DNA of 43,232 bases. Origin: CBDVBE01 sp964543525. Its GTDB lineage: Bacteria; Fibrobacterota; Chitinivibrionia; Chitinivibrionales; JANQEN01. Below the pieces are notes generated by a model. That model saw only the letters and a list, made by a program, of their open reading frames with translations, was not told the DNA's origin and did not search any database. The first letter of the stretch is position 1, and each line of letters begins with the position of its first letter. The position numbers and the translations under genes are program-made. Shown here in pieces: positions 1 through 8,745 of this stretch. Where the stretch lies: contig CAZIYW010000035.1 of the NCBI GenBank assembly GCA_964543525.1, positions 1 through 43,232 on the forward strand. The letters run 5' to 3'.

Positions 1-13
1 TAAAGGAAATGAA

Positions 14-426
14 CTAACAGGATATGGAACCTACAGGACATGCGCCCTTATTTAAATATGTGTCCACATTGAATTCATTTGCCATGGTATGCCCGGATAT
101 TAAAAACCTTCCATTTCTTGTCTTTTTAATAGAATATGCTTTGTCGCCTTCTCCGCCATAATTTCTTGTCCATACTGTGTCGCCGTTTGAATCTGTCCGT
201 ACAACGTAAATTCTGTCAAAATCTTCTTTAGTATCTCCCTGCTTTTTAAAAACCTCTTTATACCCCGCAGCAATAAACCCTCCGTCATCCGTCTCAATAA
301 CGGATTCACCGTAACACCAGACAGAACCCCCGTACTCTTTAGCCCAGAGAACCGACGGGGCATTGGCGTGTGTTGTCAATGTGATTAAAAACAGTGAAAT
401 AAAAAAACATATATTTTCATTCTCAT
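14..426 (-). pseudogene. Secreted repeat-protein N-terminal fragment, frameshifted
   Basis: The readable part encodes about 120 residues with WAKEYGG and WTRNYGG type blocks and DGGFIAAGY, the pattern of secreted delta-60/propeller-like repeat proteins. A good Shine-Dalgarno (AGAGGGAG) sits before an ATG at 426, which opens a hydrophobic signal peptide. That frame hits a stop after 12 codons. The downstream frame continues the hydrophobic segment (ISLFLITLTTHANA) directly, so a one-base indel in the T7 run at 401-407 separates signal peptide and body. The ORF stops at 14, far short of the several hundred residues usual for such proteins, and the last dozen residues lose the repeat pattern. 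The function is unknown; it is a decayed fragment or carries a sequencing error. Confidence 0.55.
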
Positions 427-505
427 ACTACTCCCTCTTTAATGGAATAAGAAATGTAAAATACGACACATAATACACTTACTAAATTTTGCAACAACTC
501 TAATC

Positions 506-916
506 ACTACCGGCGGCTGGTGGCGGGCGCTGCCGAAAAATTGTCCGCAGCCGCAACTGGCCTACCGCTTTTTTACCCATATCACCAGCAAAGGTAACCA
601 GCTCCAGGAGTGTATTCGTTTCGGTATGATACCGGTCCGGCACGATATCCTGAAAGACAAAACTATCCTGTTCAGCAACAGTTGGAAATCACGGGTATTC
701 CGGGCTTCCTATAAACAGAACCAGAAGAACAACAATAATATCCTGCCGAGTATCCCGCGCTTTGACGACATTGTCAATCTCTATCTGGATACCTGGTATG
801 ATATTGTTGTGGAGAAAAACTGGGGTTCGGAAGGAGGCCCGCCGGACAGAGCATTTATTATGGACTATATTGCAAATACCTATACACGAAAAGCAAACAG
901 ATACCTGAGAAGGTAA
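506..916 (+). pseudogene. C-terminal remnant of sugar ABC transporter solute-binding protein
   Basis: From about position 506 the frame ending at the TAA at 914-916 reads GGWWRALPKN, then LAYRFFTHITSKGNQ, CIRFGMIPVRHDIL and PRFDDIVNLYLDTWYD. This is the order seen at the end of family 1 extracellular sugar-binding proteins: a lobe closing in GWW, the late helix with an ITS motif, then GMIPVR. About 137 residues remain of a usual 400 or more. No start codon or signal peptide precedes them, and the sequence upstream changes abruptly to AT-rich DNA. An internal ATG at 626 could start a shorter ORF but would cut the domain. I read it as a 5'-deleted pseudogene. No permease or ATPase partner is nearby. 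Confidence 0.55.
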
Positions 917-938
917 TGCCTTAAAAAAAGATATCACT

Positions 939-1705
939 ATGAACTCCGGGGTGAATTTTCCGCACAGTTTCGATTCTATGAAGAGCTGAACGATTTCCTG
1001 CCGCCCGGCAAAAAGAAAACGACATTTGTCTATCATTTTAACGGCAACCCCTCTGTCAAGGATGCGATCGAGGCGATCGGGGTGCCGCACACTGAAGTCG
1101 ATCTGATTCTTGCAAACGGCACCTCGGTAGGTTTTGACTATCATCTGAGAAACGGCGATTACCTCTCGGTGTATCCGGTTTTTGAAGGGCTGAATATTAG
1201 CAATGTTGTCAAGCTTCGCAGCGAACCGTTGCGAAAAGGCGCCTTCATCTGCGATGTGCATCTGGGGAAATGCGCCCGCATGCTTCGCCTGCTGGGTTTT
1301 GATACACTGTACCGGAATGACTACGACGATCTCATGATAATCAGTATTGCCGCCTCACGAAAACGTATTATTTTGACCCGGGACCGCCAGCTGCTCCATG
1401 CCGGGGTAGTGACCCACGGGTACTGGATACGGTCGCAGCAGCCTGAAGAGCAGGTGCAGGAGGTGCTTGACCGTTTCGATCTGCGTGGGCAAATTAAGCC
1501 GTTCCGCCGCTGTACAGTCTGTAACGGCCTGATTCATGCGGTTGCCAAGCAGGAAGTGCTCCACCTGCTCGAACCGAAAACAAAGAAGTATTATTTCGAT
1601 TTTTATCGGTGTGATTCCTGCGGAAAGATCTACTGGGAAGGCTCGCACTTATCCCGAATGCAATCGCTGGTCGACCGTTTAAGCAAAAAAGATTGTTACG
1701 AATGA
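939..1705 (+). CDS. Mut7-C RNase domain protein with N-terminal ubiquitin-like domain (5' end possibly frameshifted)
   Basis: The product matches the two-domain Mut7-C family. An N-terminal ubiquitin/ThiS-like region (FRFYEELNDFLP, then VPHTEVDLILANG and DYLSVYPVFE) leads into a PIN-like Mut7-C RNase domain: DVHLGKCARMLRLLGFDT, LTRDRQLL, THGYWIR. A zinc ribbon follows, with CTVCNG and CDSCGKIYW. The C-terminal domain looks intact. The reading frame is open from 917, but no ATG, GTG or TTG occurs before GTG 1082, which would delete much of the ubiquitin-like part. An ATG at 939 lies one frame off, and adding one T to the T4 run at 956-959 would join it to the family N-terminus. The family is thought to act in RNA processing; the substrate is unknown. 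Confidence 0.75.
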
Positions 1706-1916
1706 ACAGCGGCACAGGACATGGTGTAAAAACGGTTGTTATGCTTATGCAACTCGTCTGAAAACTGTCGAATCCTTCTCTGCAAAAAGATATTTCTCTT
1801 CAGCCGAAATGACAACGTGAAGTATTCAATTGCCTGAAATATAGTATATTTTATCCTAACAATAATTTAGAAAAAGGGAAAAGTATTGATAAGGTATTTA
1901 TATATACGGAGAGACC

Positions 1917-2705
1917 GTGAAACGAGAATTGGTTGGTGTTGGAACATCCATTTCCAGGGAAAAGAACTATGATCCCATGGATACCCTTCTCTTTGCCGTT
2001 GAAAATAAAATCAACATTGTACAGGTATACTGTGACAATGATTTAATCGGCAGTCCGGAGTACATGAAAGAAATACGGGAATTCGCGCGCGAAAGTATGA
2101 TCGCACTGACATGCCATGCACCGGTGCCGCTCAATGAGTATGTGGAATCCGAACATATCCTCTCCGCCGCCAATCTTCTCCTGGAGAATCAGGAAGAGAA
2201 AAAGATTATTGTGCATTTTGATGAGCGGGAACCATTGAAGAAGATGCTCGAACACATTCAAAAAATCACGGACGCCGGCCTGACTGTCTGCCTGGAAAAC
2301 TACTATGCTGCTCAGGATGGAAAAACTTTTCTGAAGAATATCGATACCTTCAATTCAGTTTTCGGCCTTGTAAAGAGATACTCCCTGCCCGTCTATCCGG
2401 TGCTGGATTTCCCGCGGCTCTTTATTGCCGATATTTTCAACAAATACGATTCACTGGTCCTTACCGAGCAGATTATCGATGCTCTCTCCAAATATCATTT
2501 CAAGGTAATCCTCCATCTCATTGACTTTCTTGAGTATGACCATTCGGACCGTGATTCCTGGTGCGCTCTGGGCAGGGGACTGATGCCCTATAAAGCAATC
2601 TTCGACTATGCCCGTGATCAAGGCATTGTGTATGATCATTGCGTGCTTGAGTATGAAGACAAGAAGTTGACACTGGAGAGCTTAGAGACTGTTAAGGATA
2701 TTTAG
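1917..2705 (+). CDS. Xylose isomerase-like TIM-barrel protein
   Basis: A 262-residue protein of the sugar-phosphate isomerase/AP-endonuclease 2 TIM-barrel superfamily. Candidate metal or catalytic positions fall at strand ends: TCHAP, IVHFDE, CLENYY, PVLDFPR, LHLIDF and LEYED. The GTG start at 1917 follows a CGGAGAG ribosome site. The gene stands alone, about 210 bases after the Mut7-C gene, with AT-rich upstream DNA that could hold a promoter. The substrate cannot be told from the sequence, because this fold serves sugar isomerases, epimerases and endonuclease IV. It is the only clearly intact gene in the scarred left end of the window. Confidence 0.7.
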   Translation: MKRELVGVGTSISREKNYDPMDTLLFAVENKINIVQVYCDNDLIGSPEYMKEIREFARESMIALTCHAPVPLNEYVESEHILSAANLLLENQEEKKIIVHFDEREPLKKMLEHIQKITDAGLTVCLENYYAAQDGKTFLKNIDTFNSVFGLVKRYSLPVYPVLDFPRLFIADIFNKYDSLVLTEQIIDALSKYHFKVILHLIDFLEYDHSDRDSWCALGRGLMPYKAIFDYARDQGIVYDHCVLEYEDKKLTLESLETVKDI

Positions 2706-2773
2706 TCATTTAATACAGTTATAACTCATTTAGTCCAGTCTTCAACGGTTAACCGGGGAAATCGTTTATATTC

Positions 2774-2929
2774 TCATGTATTGTTTGTTACTACTTTCAA
2801 ACCTCTTTGCCTCGCCCGGGCAGCGATCAGCATGTCATTGCCGCCGAAAATTTTTCCTTTTAATTCAAGTTCAACCCGAATATCGCCATACTCCTTGGGT
2901 AGACGTATTGCCTGGCTGCTATCGCTCAT
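2774..2929 (-). pseudogene. Fused VapB/VapC toxin-antitoxin remnant
   Basis: A 51-codon reading frame from ATG 2929. Its first 14 residues resemble a VapB antitoxin start (SSQAIRLPKEY). From about residue 15 it reads YGDIRVELELKG, IFGGNDMLIAARARQRG and VVTNNT, the C-terminus of a VapC PIN-domain RNase. The two halves share EY/YG at the joint, so a deletion appears to have removed most of vapB and the front of vapC and kept the frame. It then stops just after NNT, where VapC normally continues (REF). Most catalytic acidic residues are gone, so activity is not expected. Confidence 0.65.
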
Positions 2930-2945
2930 AAATAACAAATGAAGA

Positions 2946-3152
2946 GTGGATTGGGTAAAATGGCCGAATATGAAAAAGAAATTTTATAAACATGTGTATA
3001 AGAAAGGCGAAAACTTTAATAATAGCAAGCTTACTGATTCTGATGTTCGTGAAATTAGGAAAAAATTGAAACAAGGCGAGAAAGTTACTGCACTGGCATC
3101 AATCCATATCAATACTCAACACATCCACCGCATTCTTTACCGCCTGATTTGA
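2946..3152 (+). pseudogene. HTH/HNH-type C-terminal fragment
   Basis: A 68-residue frame containing NSKLTDSDVREIRKKLKQG, which resembles the helix-turn-helix tail found after HNH homing-type endonucleases and in small phage regulators (SKLTEEDVREIR). There is no HNH core. The last third overlaps the end of the recombinase fragment on the other strand and loses the pattern. It probably lost both ends during rearrangement; a tiny intact regulator is the alternative. Confidence 0.3.
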
Positions 3153-3290
3153 TAAATGTGCATATACATCTGTTTCCTTTACAGACATATGACGTAAAAT
3201 TTCCTTTACCACATAGATTGAAACACCTTTAATCACCATATGGGATGCACGGGTATGTCTGAAAGTGTGCGGACTTGCATCGAAAATCAA
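3099..3290 (-). pseudogene. Tyrosine recombinase (integrase) C-terminal fragment
   Basis: Sixty-three residues that carry the end of a phage-type integrase: PHTFRHTRASHM (the HxxR box), GVSIYVVKEILRHMSV (second histidine) and ETDVYAHLS with the nucleophilic tyrosine. The N-terminal arm-binding and core-binding domains and the first catalytic arginine are absent. The frame upstream closes at a TGA about 50 bases away. It lies 120 bases past the 3' end of tRNA-Ser(UGA), the usual place for an integrase of a tRNA-targeting element, so it is probably what remains of one. Confidence 0.7.
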
Positions 3291-3347
3291 GGGTGAAGCA
3301 ACGGGTAATAGTGCGAAGTCTCAGATCGGCTGGAAACCGCTATTTTA

Positions 3348-3376
3348 AAGGGCTTGCGGGCAATAAACAAGCCCTT
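3348..3376 (-). terminator. Hairpin downstream of tRNA-Ser(UGA)
   Basis: AAGGGCTTG and CAAGCCCTT form a perfect 9-bp stem around an 11-base loop, about 30 bases after the tRNA 3' end. Only a weak TAAAAT tract follows on the minus strand. A transcript end is plausible, but a good U-run is missing. Confidence 0.4.
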
Positions 3377-3408
3377 CTGCATCGAATCGCAAAAGGGCTG
3401 AATTTTCA

Positions 3409-3494
3409 TGGCGGAGGACGAGGGACTCGAACCCCCAAGGCCGTAAGGCCGGCGGTTTTCAAGACCGCTGGATTACCAATTATCCTAGTCCTCC
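3409..3494 (-). tRNA. tRNA-Ser (UGA anticodon)
   Basis: On the minus strand the 7-bp acceptor GGAGGAC pairs with GTCCTCC, followed by G and an encoded CCA. The anticodon loop CTTGAAA gives UGA. A long variable arm (CGGCCTTACGGCC) identifies a class II serine tRNA. The T-arm contains GGTTCGAGTCC. The 3' end faces the integrase fragment. Confidence 0.95.
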
Positions 3495-3725
3495 ATAATT
3501 GGTATATATACAATAAAAATACTGATTTTGCCGGTATAAAATAACTATAATGAAAAAACTATGCAACAAGAAAAGCTCGGTTAGGGTTATGGTAACGATG
3601 CCCGTTCCGTATACAGGTCAGGGTTACGGCCTAAAAAAATCGTCTTCCTCCTCGTCGTCCCTCGTCCTCATTTTTTCCCTTTTAAATTCGCCATTCCTTG
3701 TTCGACATTCGACATTCTCTTATCT

Positions 3726-4484
3726 TTACGTCCTCGCCATGGACACAACCCGCACTTCTTCCACTCCCGCATCAAGCAGGACTCTGGTACACAGGTCTGT
3801 GGTGGCGCCGGTGGTAACCACATCATCGACCAGTGCCAGTTTTTTTCCCCTGATACTATTCCCGGTTCTGGGATTCACGGCAAAGGCATTTGCCAGGTTC
3901 TTCTGCCGCTGCTCCTTGTTCAGTTTTGTCTGTGTTTTTGTGTGACGTGTCCTGAGCAGTATATCGTCACGGTACGGAACTTTCCTGCGTGAACCTTCAA
4001 TTATTCCCTTCGCAAGATACTCTGCCTGATTGTATCCCCGTTTCATTTTTCGAAAAAAGTGCAGTGGTACAGAAATAATAATGTCAATACCATCAAAAAA
4101 GGTATCGGGTATCAGTCGGGCATACTCTTTCCCAACGTCATAGGCGAGCCTGCTTTTGCCTTTGTACTTAATATGGTGGGCAATGTGCTGTACTGTCTCA
4201 TCAAAGTCAAAGATTGAAAATGCCCGCTCAAAATAGTGGTCCCAGGCAATATGACAGGCGCACTCCCTGATTTTTCTGTTTTGGGAGCAGCGGGGACAGG
4301 GATCCCGATTGGCAATATTCTGCTCCAGTTTTTCAACACACTCCGTGCAGAACCAGTCATTGTTCTCCGCCAGGGGATACCTGCAGAGCACACACAGGGG
4401 CGGATAGAGGAAGTCCCGCAGATTGACGGCGCCTTTCCGCAGAAAGGTGGTAATACGCTTTGAAAAGCGATTCAAATGAGCCAT
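3726..4484 (-). CDS. ComF family phosphoribosyltransferase-like protein
   Basis: A 252-residue double-zinc-ribbon plus phosphoribosyltransferase protein of the ComFC/GntX family. The N-terminus has CVLCRYPL, WFCTECV and CPRCSQN cysteine pairs. Mid-protein is IKYKGKSRLA and the PLHFFRKMKRGYNQAEYLA block. The C-terminus carries the PRPP-binding loop LALVDDVVTTGATTD. In Bacillus and Haemophilus ComF proteins help take up transforming DNA; in many other bacteria the role is unproven. The gene is monocistronic here and is bounded on both sides by odd low-complexity spacers. Confidence 0.9.
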   Translation of the reverse strand: MAHLNRFSKRITTFLRKGAVNLRDFLYPPLCVLCRYPLAENNDWFCTECVEKLEQNIANRDPCPRCSQNRKIRECACHIAWDHYFERAFSIFDFDETVQHIAHHIKYKGKSRLAYDVGKEYARLIPDTFFDGIDIIISVPLHFFRKMKRGYNQAEYLAKGIIEGSRRKVPYRDDILLRTRHTKTQTKLNKEQRQKNLANAFAVNPRTGNSIRGKKLALVDDVVTTGATTDLCTRVLLDAGVEEVRVVSMART

Positions 4485-4662
4485 AGCACCAGGTAACAGA
4501 AATTAAAATGCAAAGTGTAAAGCACAAAAGGCAAATTGCTTTTATCTTTTACCACCATTTAACCTCAAATATCATCTTTTTCTTTATCCATATCCCAATT
4601 CCCAATGTCAAATCTCAGAGAATATACGCTATTTCGGAAAATAATAGCAAGGATAGCAGGTG

Positions 4663-6132
4663 TTATCTGTAGGATACGAAGCGGTTTCGGCTAATTCCCC
4701 GCAGCCGGTTACTGGCAAGTTGCTGCAACTGATAGGTATCGTTATATTGTTTGTTGGAATGGGTCGCTGCATATCTGAAATGCCGCCTCGCATTTGTCAA
4801 GTCGCCGAACTGCTCGCAGTTCAGGCCAAGGGCATACCTGACCGCAGCATCGCGCCGGCCGTTGTAAAAACGACACAGGTCGAGAAACCGGTGGTAGGAT
4901 AGGCGGTATTTCCCCATAGCATAATATTCGGCCGCAAGGTTAAAGAGTGTAGGCGCAACCTGTTTGTCCTTATAACTGATACTCCGCAGGAGATTTAAAT
5001 TATAAAACGCAGCACTGTCATACATGGCATAGGCATAGAAAGCACTAGCCTTGTACCGGTAATATGCCACCTTATCACGATCCTTCCTGTAATAGAGCTC
5101 AAAGAGAGGAAAGTTGCAGTGAAACAGCTCACCGATAAAAAATTTCCGTTCAATCCCGGAATCGTCTTCAGAAAAATATTGTTTAAAGATGTCCTCTGTG
5201 ATCGAAAGAGTATCGGCATATTCAGGCAGGCCGGTAATTCGATCTCTGAGCTCCAGTGCGAGGGTGGAATCATAAGTAAGTGCAAAAATGGCCGCCTGCT
5301 CAAGGTAGAGACTCTTATCTGATATTGAGTAGCAATGTAGCGATAGTGAGCAGGCTTTTGCAAAATTCCCTTTTGATGATGCCAGTTTTATTGCATGATC
5401 ATAAATTTTCGGATTTTTCTCATCGCTTTCAAGAGCGAGCATAACAAAATGACAGGCACTGTCCAGTATTCCTGTATAGTAATAGTATTTAGCGAGCTCG
5501 GCAATTATATCACCACTGGTGGGAAACCAGCCGTACATCTCGTTGAGCAGAGTAATCATGTCTCTGTTTTCAAAAAAGGCGTTCTGTTTTCGGGAATAGT
5601 CCACTACCATCGAAACAAGCTCGTCATTTTTACCGAACCGCTGGATATATCGTTTAATTTCATAGGCAAGGACATCAGGCTGGTTTGCCTCAACCGCCAT
5701 ATTGCACAACCCCATATAAATATCTTCCCGATCCTGCTCATAAAAGCGTGCTTTGCGCATTGCGGCAAATGCCTTATCAACCATGTCGTTTCTATATACC
5801 ACCTTTACCTGTGCAGAGCTGTGCGAGAGCGGTGTAATGAAATTTTCCGGGTATTTACGGGGTATACCGCCTGTGGGATGCTCAAATTCAAATACTTCGC
5901 GTGACGGATAGCTGCGGGCCTCTTCAAAGTACCGATACCCTTTTAAAATGTATAATATTGCCGTGTCGGGGTGCTGCCGAAGGTAACTGCTGATGTAAAA
6001 ATCGAATCGTTCATAATCTTTGCGTTCGAGCAGGTATCTAAGAGCATTAACACTGAACGGCCGCCTGGTACCGGAATTTTTTGCATAGACCGCAGTAACA
6101 GTAACGAGAATAATCAACAGTAACCTATTCAT
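4663..6132 (-). CDS. Secreted TPR-like helical repeat protein
   Basis: I chose the second ATG (6132), which starts a clean signal peptide (MNRLLLIILVTVTAVYA) after ten unlikely leading residues. The remaining 470 residues are helical with tandem tetratricopeptide-like pairs, for example DIIAELAKYYYYTGILDSA, TLFNLAAEYYAMGKYRLSY and LGLNCEQFGDLTNARRHFRY. No enzyme motif is seen. It is probably a periplasmic scaffold or outer-membrane assembly partner. It lies about 220 bases downstream of lgt on the same strand and could be read through or have its own promoter. Confidence 0.7.
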   Translation of the reverse strand: MNRLLLIILVTVTAVYAKNSGTRRPFSVNALRYLLERKDYERFDFYISSYLRQHPDTAILYILKGYRYFEEARSYPSREVFEFEHPTGGIPRKYPENFITPLSHSSAQVKVVYRNDMVDKAFAAMRKARFYEQDREDIYMGLCNMAVEANQPDVLAYEIKRYIQRFGKNDELVSMVVDYSRKQNAFFENRDMITLLNEMYGWFPTSGDIIAELAKYYYYTGILDSACHFVMLALESDEKNPKIYDHAIKLASSKGNFAKACSLSLHCYSISDKSLYLEQAAIFALTYDSTLALELRDRITGLPEYADTLSITEDIFKQYFSEDDSGIERKFFIGELFHCNFPLFELYYRKDRDKVAYYRYKASAFYAYAMYDSAAFYNLNLLRSISYKDKQVAPTLFNLAAEYYAMGKYRLSYHRFLDLCRFYNGRRDAAVRYALGLNCEQFGDLTNARRHFRYAATHSNKQYNDTYQLQQLASNRLRGISRNRFVSYR

Positions 6133-6350
6133 AATGCCGGCAATTCTGTATAATGTAAACAAACGTTCAACATGATGCGGGTTTTGAGGTGTCTGTCAGA
6201 TGAACTTTGAACAGAAGTTCTTTTTAATTGTACTACGAAAAGGGCGGTTTTTTCAATTAAAAATTCTTTTCCCGGGAAATAAAACGTATAAACGCTTGTC
6301 AATAAAAAGATTGGGGAATAGCAATCCGATAAAAAACTGGAGTGTGCCTT

Positions 6351-7211
6351 CTAAGAATCCGGCGTGTTATGCGTTTCAGCAGCAGGTTCAGGCTGTTCGG
6401 TAACGGTTTCTTCCGGCTCTTCAGATTTAAAAATAAGGTTTTTTGCGATTAATCCCATAAAAATAATGAAAATAACAATACATACAATCTGATTATGACT
6501 CAATGTAGCAATTTTTTCATCCTCACCATAGTAACGGGTAAAATCTACCAGAAAGCGGAGAATGGAGTACAGCACAACGGTTAAATAAAACTGAAATCCG
6601 GTAAAAATCTTTTTTCTTCCCACAGTCAGCACTATTATAGCTATCACTAAACCGCCTGCCGATAAAAGGAGCTGCGAGGGAATCAGCTTTGAGGCATGAA
6701 TATGAACCATGTAGTTTCCTGCCGGGGATGAGGTAGGGAAATGTACACCATAGAAGGCTTCAGTGGGCTGTCCATAGCAGCATCCATTGAGAAAACAGCC
6801 TATTCTGGTCAGAAAAATACCGAACGCGAATGACGGTGCGCAAACATCAGCATAGGGGAGAAAAGGCAGTTTTTTAAGCTTGAAGAAAAGGACGCCGGCC
6901 AGAATGGCGCCGATCATACCTCCATACATGACAAGGCCCCCGATGCCGAGGGTGTCTCCATGAAACGGATTGAATATGTTGATTAAATTTCCTTTAAATT
7001 CATCAAAATGGAGAAATACATAGTATAATCGCGAACCGACTATAGCTGAGATAATGATCCAGAATCCGATATCTGAAACCACTGCGGGATTGAGTCCGTT
7101 TTTTTTAGCGCGCCGGCCGGAAAACCAGATACCCAGCAAAAAAGACAGGGCGAGCATCAGTCCATATGAATGAATTACCAATTTCCCGAATTGAAATACC
7201 ACAGGATGCAT
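6351..7211 (-). CDS. lgt: Prolipoprotein diacylglyceryl transferase
   Basis: Lgt moves diacylglyceryl from phosphatidylglycerol onto the lipobox cysteine of prelipoproteins in the inner membrane. The 286-residue protein begins HPVVFQFGKLVIHSYGLML and contains the Lgt signature in LTRIGCFLNGCCYGQP, with about seven membrane segments. It ends with a Glu/Pro-rich tail (EEPEETVTEQPEPAAE). The start at 7211 has AAAGGA upstream and fits the family, unlike the 14-residue extension from 7253. A TATAAT-like box lies at 7274-7279. The lipoproteins encoded in this window (the WtpA-like and deacetylase products) are plausible substrates. Confidence 0.95.
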   Translation of the reverse strand: MHPVVFQFGKLVIHSYGLMLALSFLLGIWFSGRRAKKNGLNPAVVSDIGFWIIISAIVGSRLYYVFLHFDEFKGNLINIFNPFHGDTLGIGGLVMYGGMIGAILAGVLFFKLKKLPFLPYADVCAPSFAFGIFLTRIGCFLNGCCYGQPTEAFYGVHFPTSSPAGNYMVHIHASKLIPSQLLLSAGGLVIAIIVLTVGRKKIFTGFQFYLTVVLYSILRFLVDFTRYYGEDEKIATLSHNQIVCIVIFIIFMGLIAKNLIFKSEEPEETVTEQPEPAAETHNTPDS

Positions 7212-7465
7212 GAACAGTTCCTTTGTGAATAAACAGATTGCGCTGATACGCATTAACGTTAAGGATGCAAAGCATTATAATATATACTTTTTATACATGA
7301 TTTAAAAGCATAAGTCGCCAAATATGCCACTTTTACGATATAGGAGCAGGACACAGCGAATATTCTCACGGATATTCCGCAGGAGTTTAGAACAGAGAGA
7401 CATAGTTTTATTTGTCAACAACCATCACCAACTGCTTTTCCTCTAAAATTCCAAATCCACTATAT

Positions 7466-8743
7466 TCAGAAATCCTGATTACTCACCTTTGCATTAAGGA
7501 TAAGGCCGAAAAGTATGGCTATGGTGAGAGTAAAAGAGCCGCCATAACTGAGAAAGGGCAGGGGCAGGCCTGTAACCGGCATTATCCCGATTGCCATGGC
7601 AATATTGACAAATACATGAAAGCCGACAATCGTGGCGGCACCCACAATAATCAGATTGGTGAACCGGTTTCGTATGGTATGGGTGGTGGTCAGTGCCCGA
7701 ATTATAACAAACAGGAACAGCAAAAGAATTATGGTGGATCCGACGAGCCCGAACTGTTCCCCGAGCACGGAGAAGATGAAATCCGTATGCTGCTCCGGCA
7801 GGTATGAGAGTCTCGTCTGGGTACCCTGCAGATACCCTTTGCCGAAAATGTGACCGGAGCCTATAGCCACCTTTGACTGGATTACCTGGTAGCCCGCGCC
7901 ATAGGGGTCTGCCTGGGGACTGATAAAGCTGATTATGCGCGCCTTCTGATAATCCTTAAGAAATGAATTCCACAGTACCGTGGTACTGGTGGCGGCAAGA
8001 AGGTTTGCAATAACTACCACTACCAGAATAAGCACGGGAGGGCGAAACAAATAGAGCATCCCGCAGAGAATGACAAAGAAAATACCCCATGGGACCGCGC
8101 TGCCGATACCGATCTGCCGGGTCGTGCCGTATGCCAGAATGAGCGGTATTGCGGAAAGTATTGTGGAGATTCCCGGTGATATGACAAAAAATATTTCCAG
8201 CAGACTCATACCTGCCCAGTAAAACATGGGAAAAGCCATGACACAGAATACGAGTGCAGTTCCGAGATCGGGTTGCTGCAATACGAGCAGAAAGGGCATC
8301 AGTATCAGTATACCGGGCATGATAAATGAGCCGGGGTGCGACAGGGATATGTTTTTTTTAGAGAGATAGCTTGCAAGGGCGAAAAGCAGTCCGATTTTCG
8401 CAAACTCTGACGGCTGGAGTCGGATGCTGCCGACAGCAACCCATCGTCCCGCCCCTTTGGCTGCCGATCCGGTAAAGAGAACAAGGACAAGCAGGAAAAG
8501 TGAAATCCCGTAGACGACATAGGATATTGAGTAGTAAAATCGTGACGGGATAGATACGGTTGCCAGTATAATCACCACGCCCATGACAACCCATACAATC
8601 TGACTTTTAAATATCCCGGCCAGGGCGCCGGTGGTATGCACATAGGTTGCACTGTACACCAGGAATATACCGGCTACCCAGAGCAGGATTATTGCAAAGA
8701 AGAGTGAAAAATCAAACTGTCTTTTTTCACCGATATGGTACAT
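7466..8743 (-). CDS. rodA: Rod shape-determining SEDS glycosyltransferase RodA
   Basis: RodA polymerises lipid II glycan strands during elongation, in complex with PBP2. The 425-residue protein is multi-membrane throughout and has SEDS motifs: the WVAVGSIRLQPSEFAKI block, QQPDLGTALVF, the loop FGKGYLQGTQTRLSYLPEQH with TDFIFSVLGEQFGLVGS, and the GLPLPFLSYGGSF end. It is about 50 residues longer than E. coli RodA, the excess lying in the middle membrane region. It sits two bases after the PBP2 gene as the last gene of the mre operon. Confidence 0.95.
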   Translation of the reverse strand: MYHIGEKRQFDFSLFFAIILLWVAGIFLVYSATYVHTTGALAGIFKSQIVWVVMGVVIILATVSIPSRFYYSISYVVYGISLFLLVLVLFTGSAAKGAGRWVAVGSIRLQPSEFAKIGLLFALASYLSKKNISLSHPGSFIMPGILILMPFLLVLQQPDLGTALVFCVMAFPMFYWAGMSLLEIFFVISPGISTILSAIPLILAYGTTRQIGIGSAVPWGIFFVILCGMLYLFRPPVLILVVVVIANLLAATSTTVLWNSFLKDYQKARIISFISPQADPYGAGYQVIQSKVAIGSGHIFGKGYLQGTQTRLSYLPEQHTDFIFSVLGEQFGLVGSTIILLLFLFVIIRALTTTHTIRNRFTNLIIVGAATIVGFHVFVNIAMAIGIMPVTGLPLPFLSYGGSFTLTIAILFGLILNAKVSNQDF

Positions 8744-8745
8744 GG

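Noticed and set aside
689..1261. 190-codon minus-strand frame
   Set aside because: It is antisense to the solute-binding and Mut7-C frames, which have recognisable domains.
3409..3494. Direct-repeat attachment pair of the tRNA-Ser(UGA) 3' end
   Set aside because: No second copy of the last 20 bases was found in the window.
3275..3544. 89-codon plus-strand frame
   Set aside because: Runs through the tRNA gene on the opposite strand.
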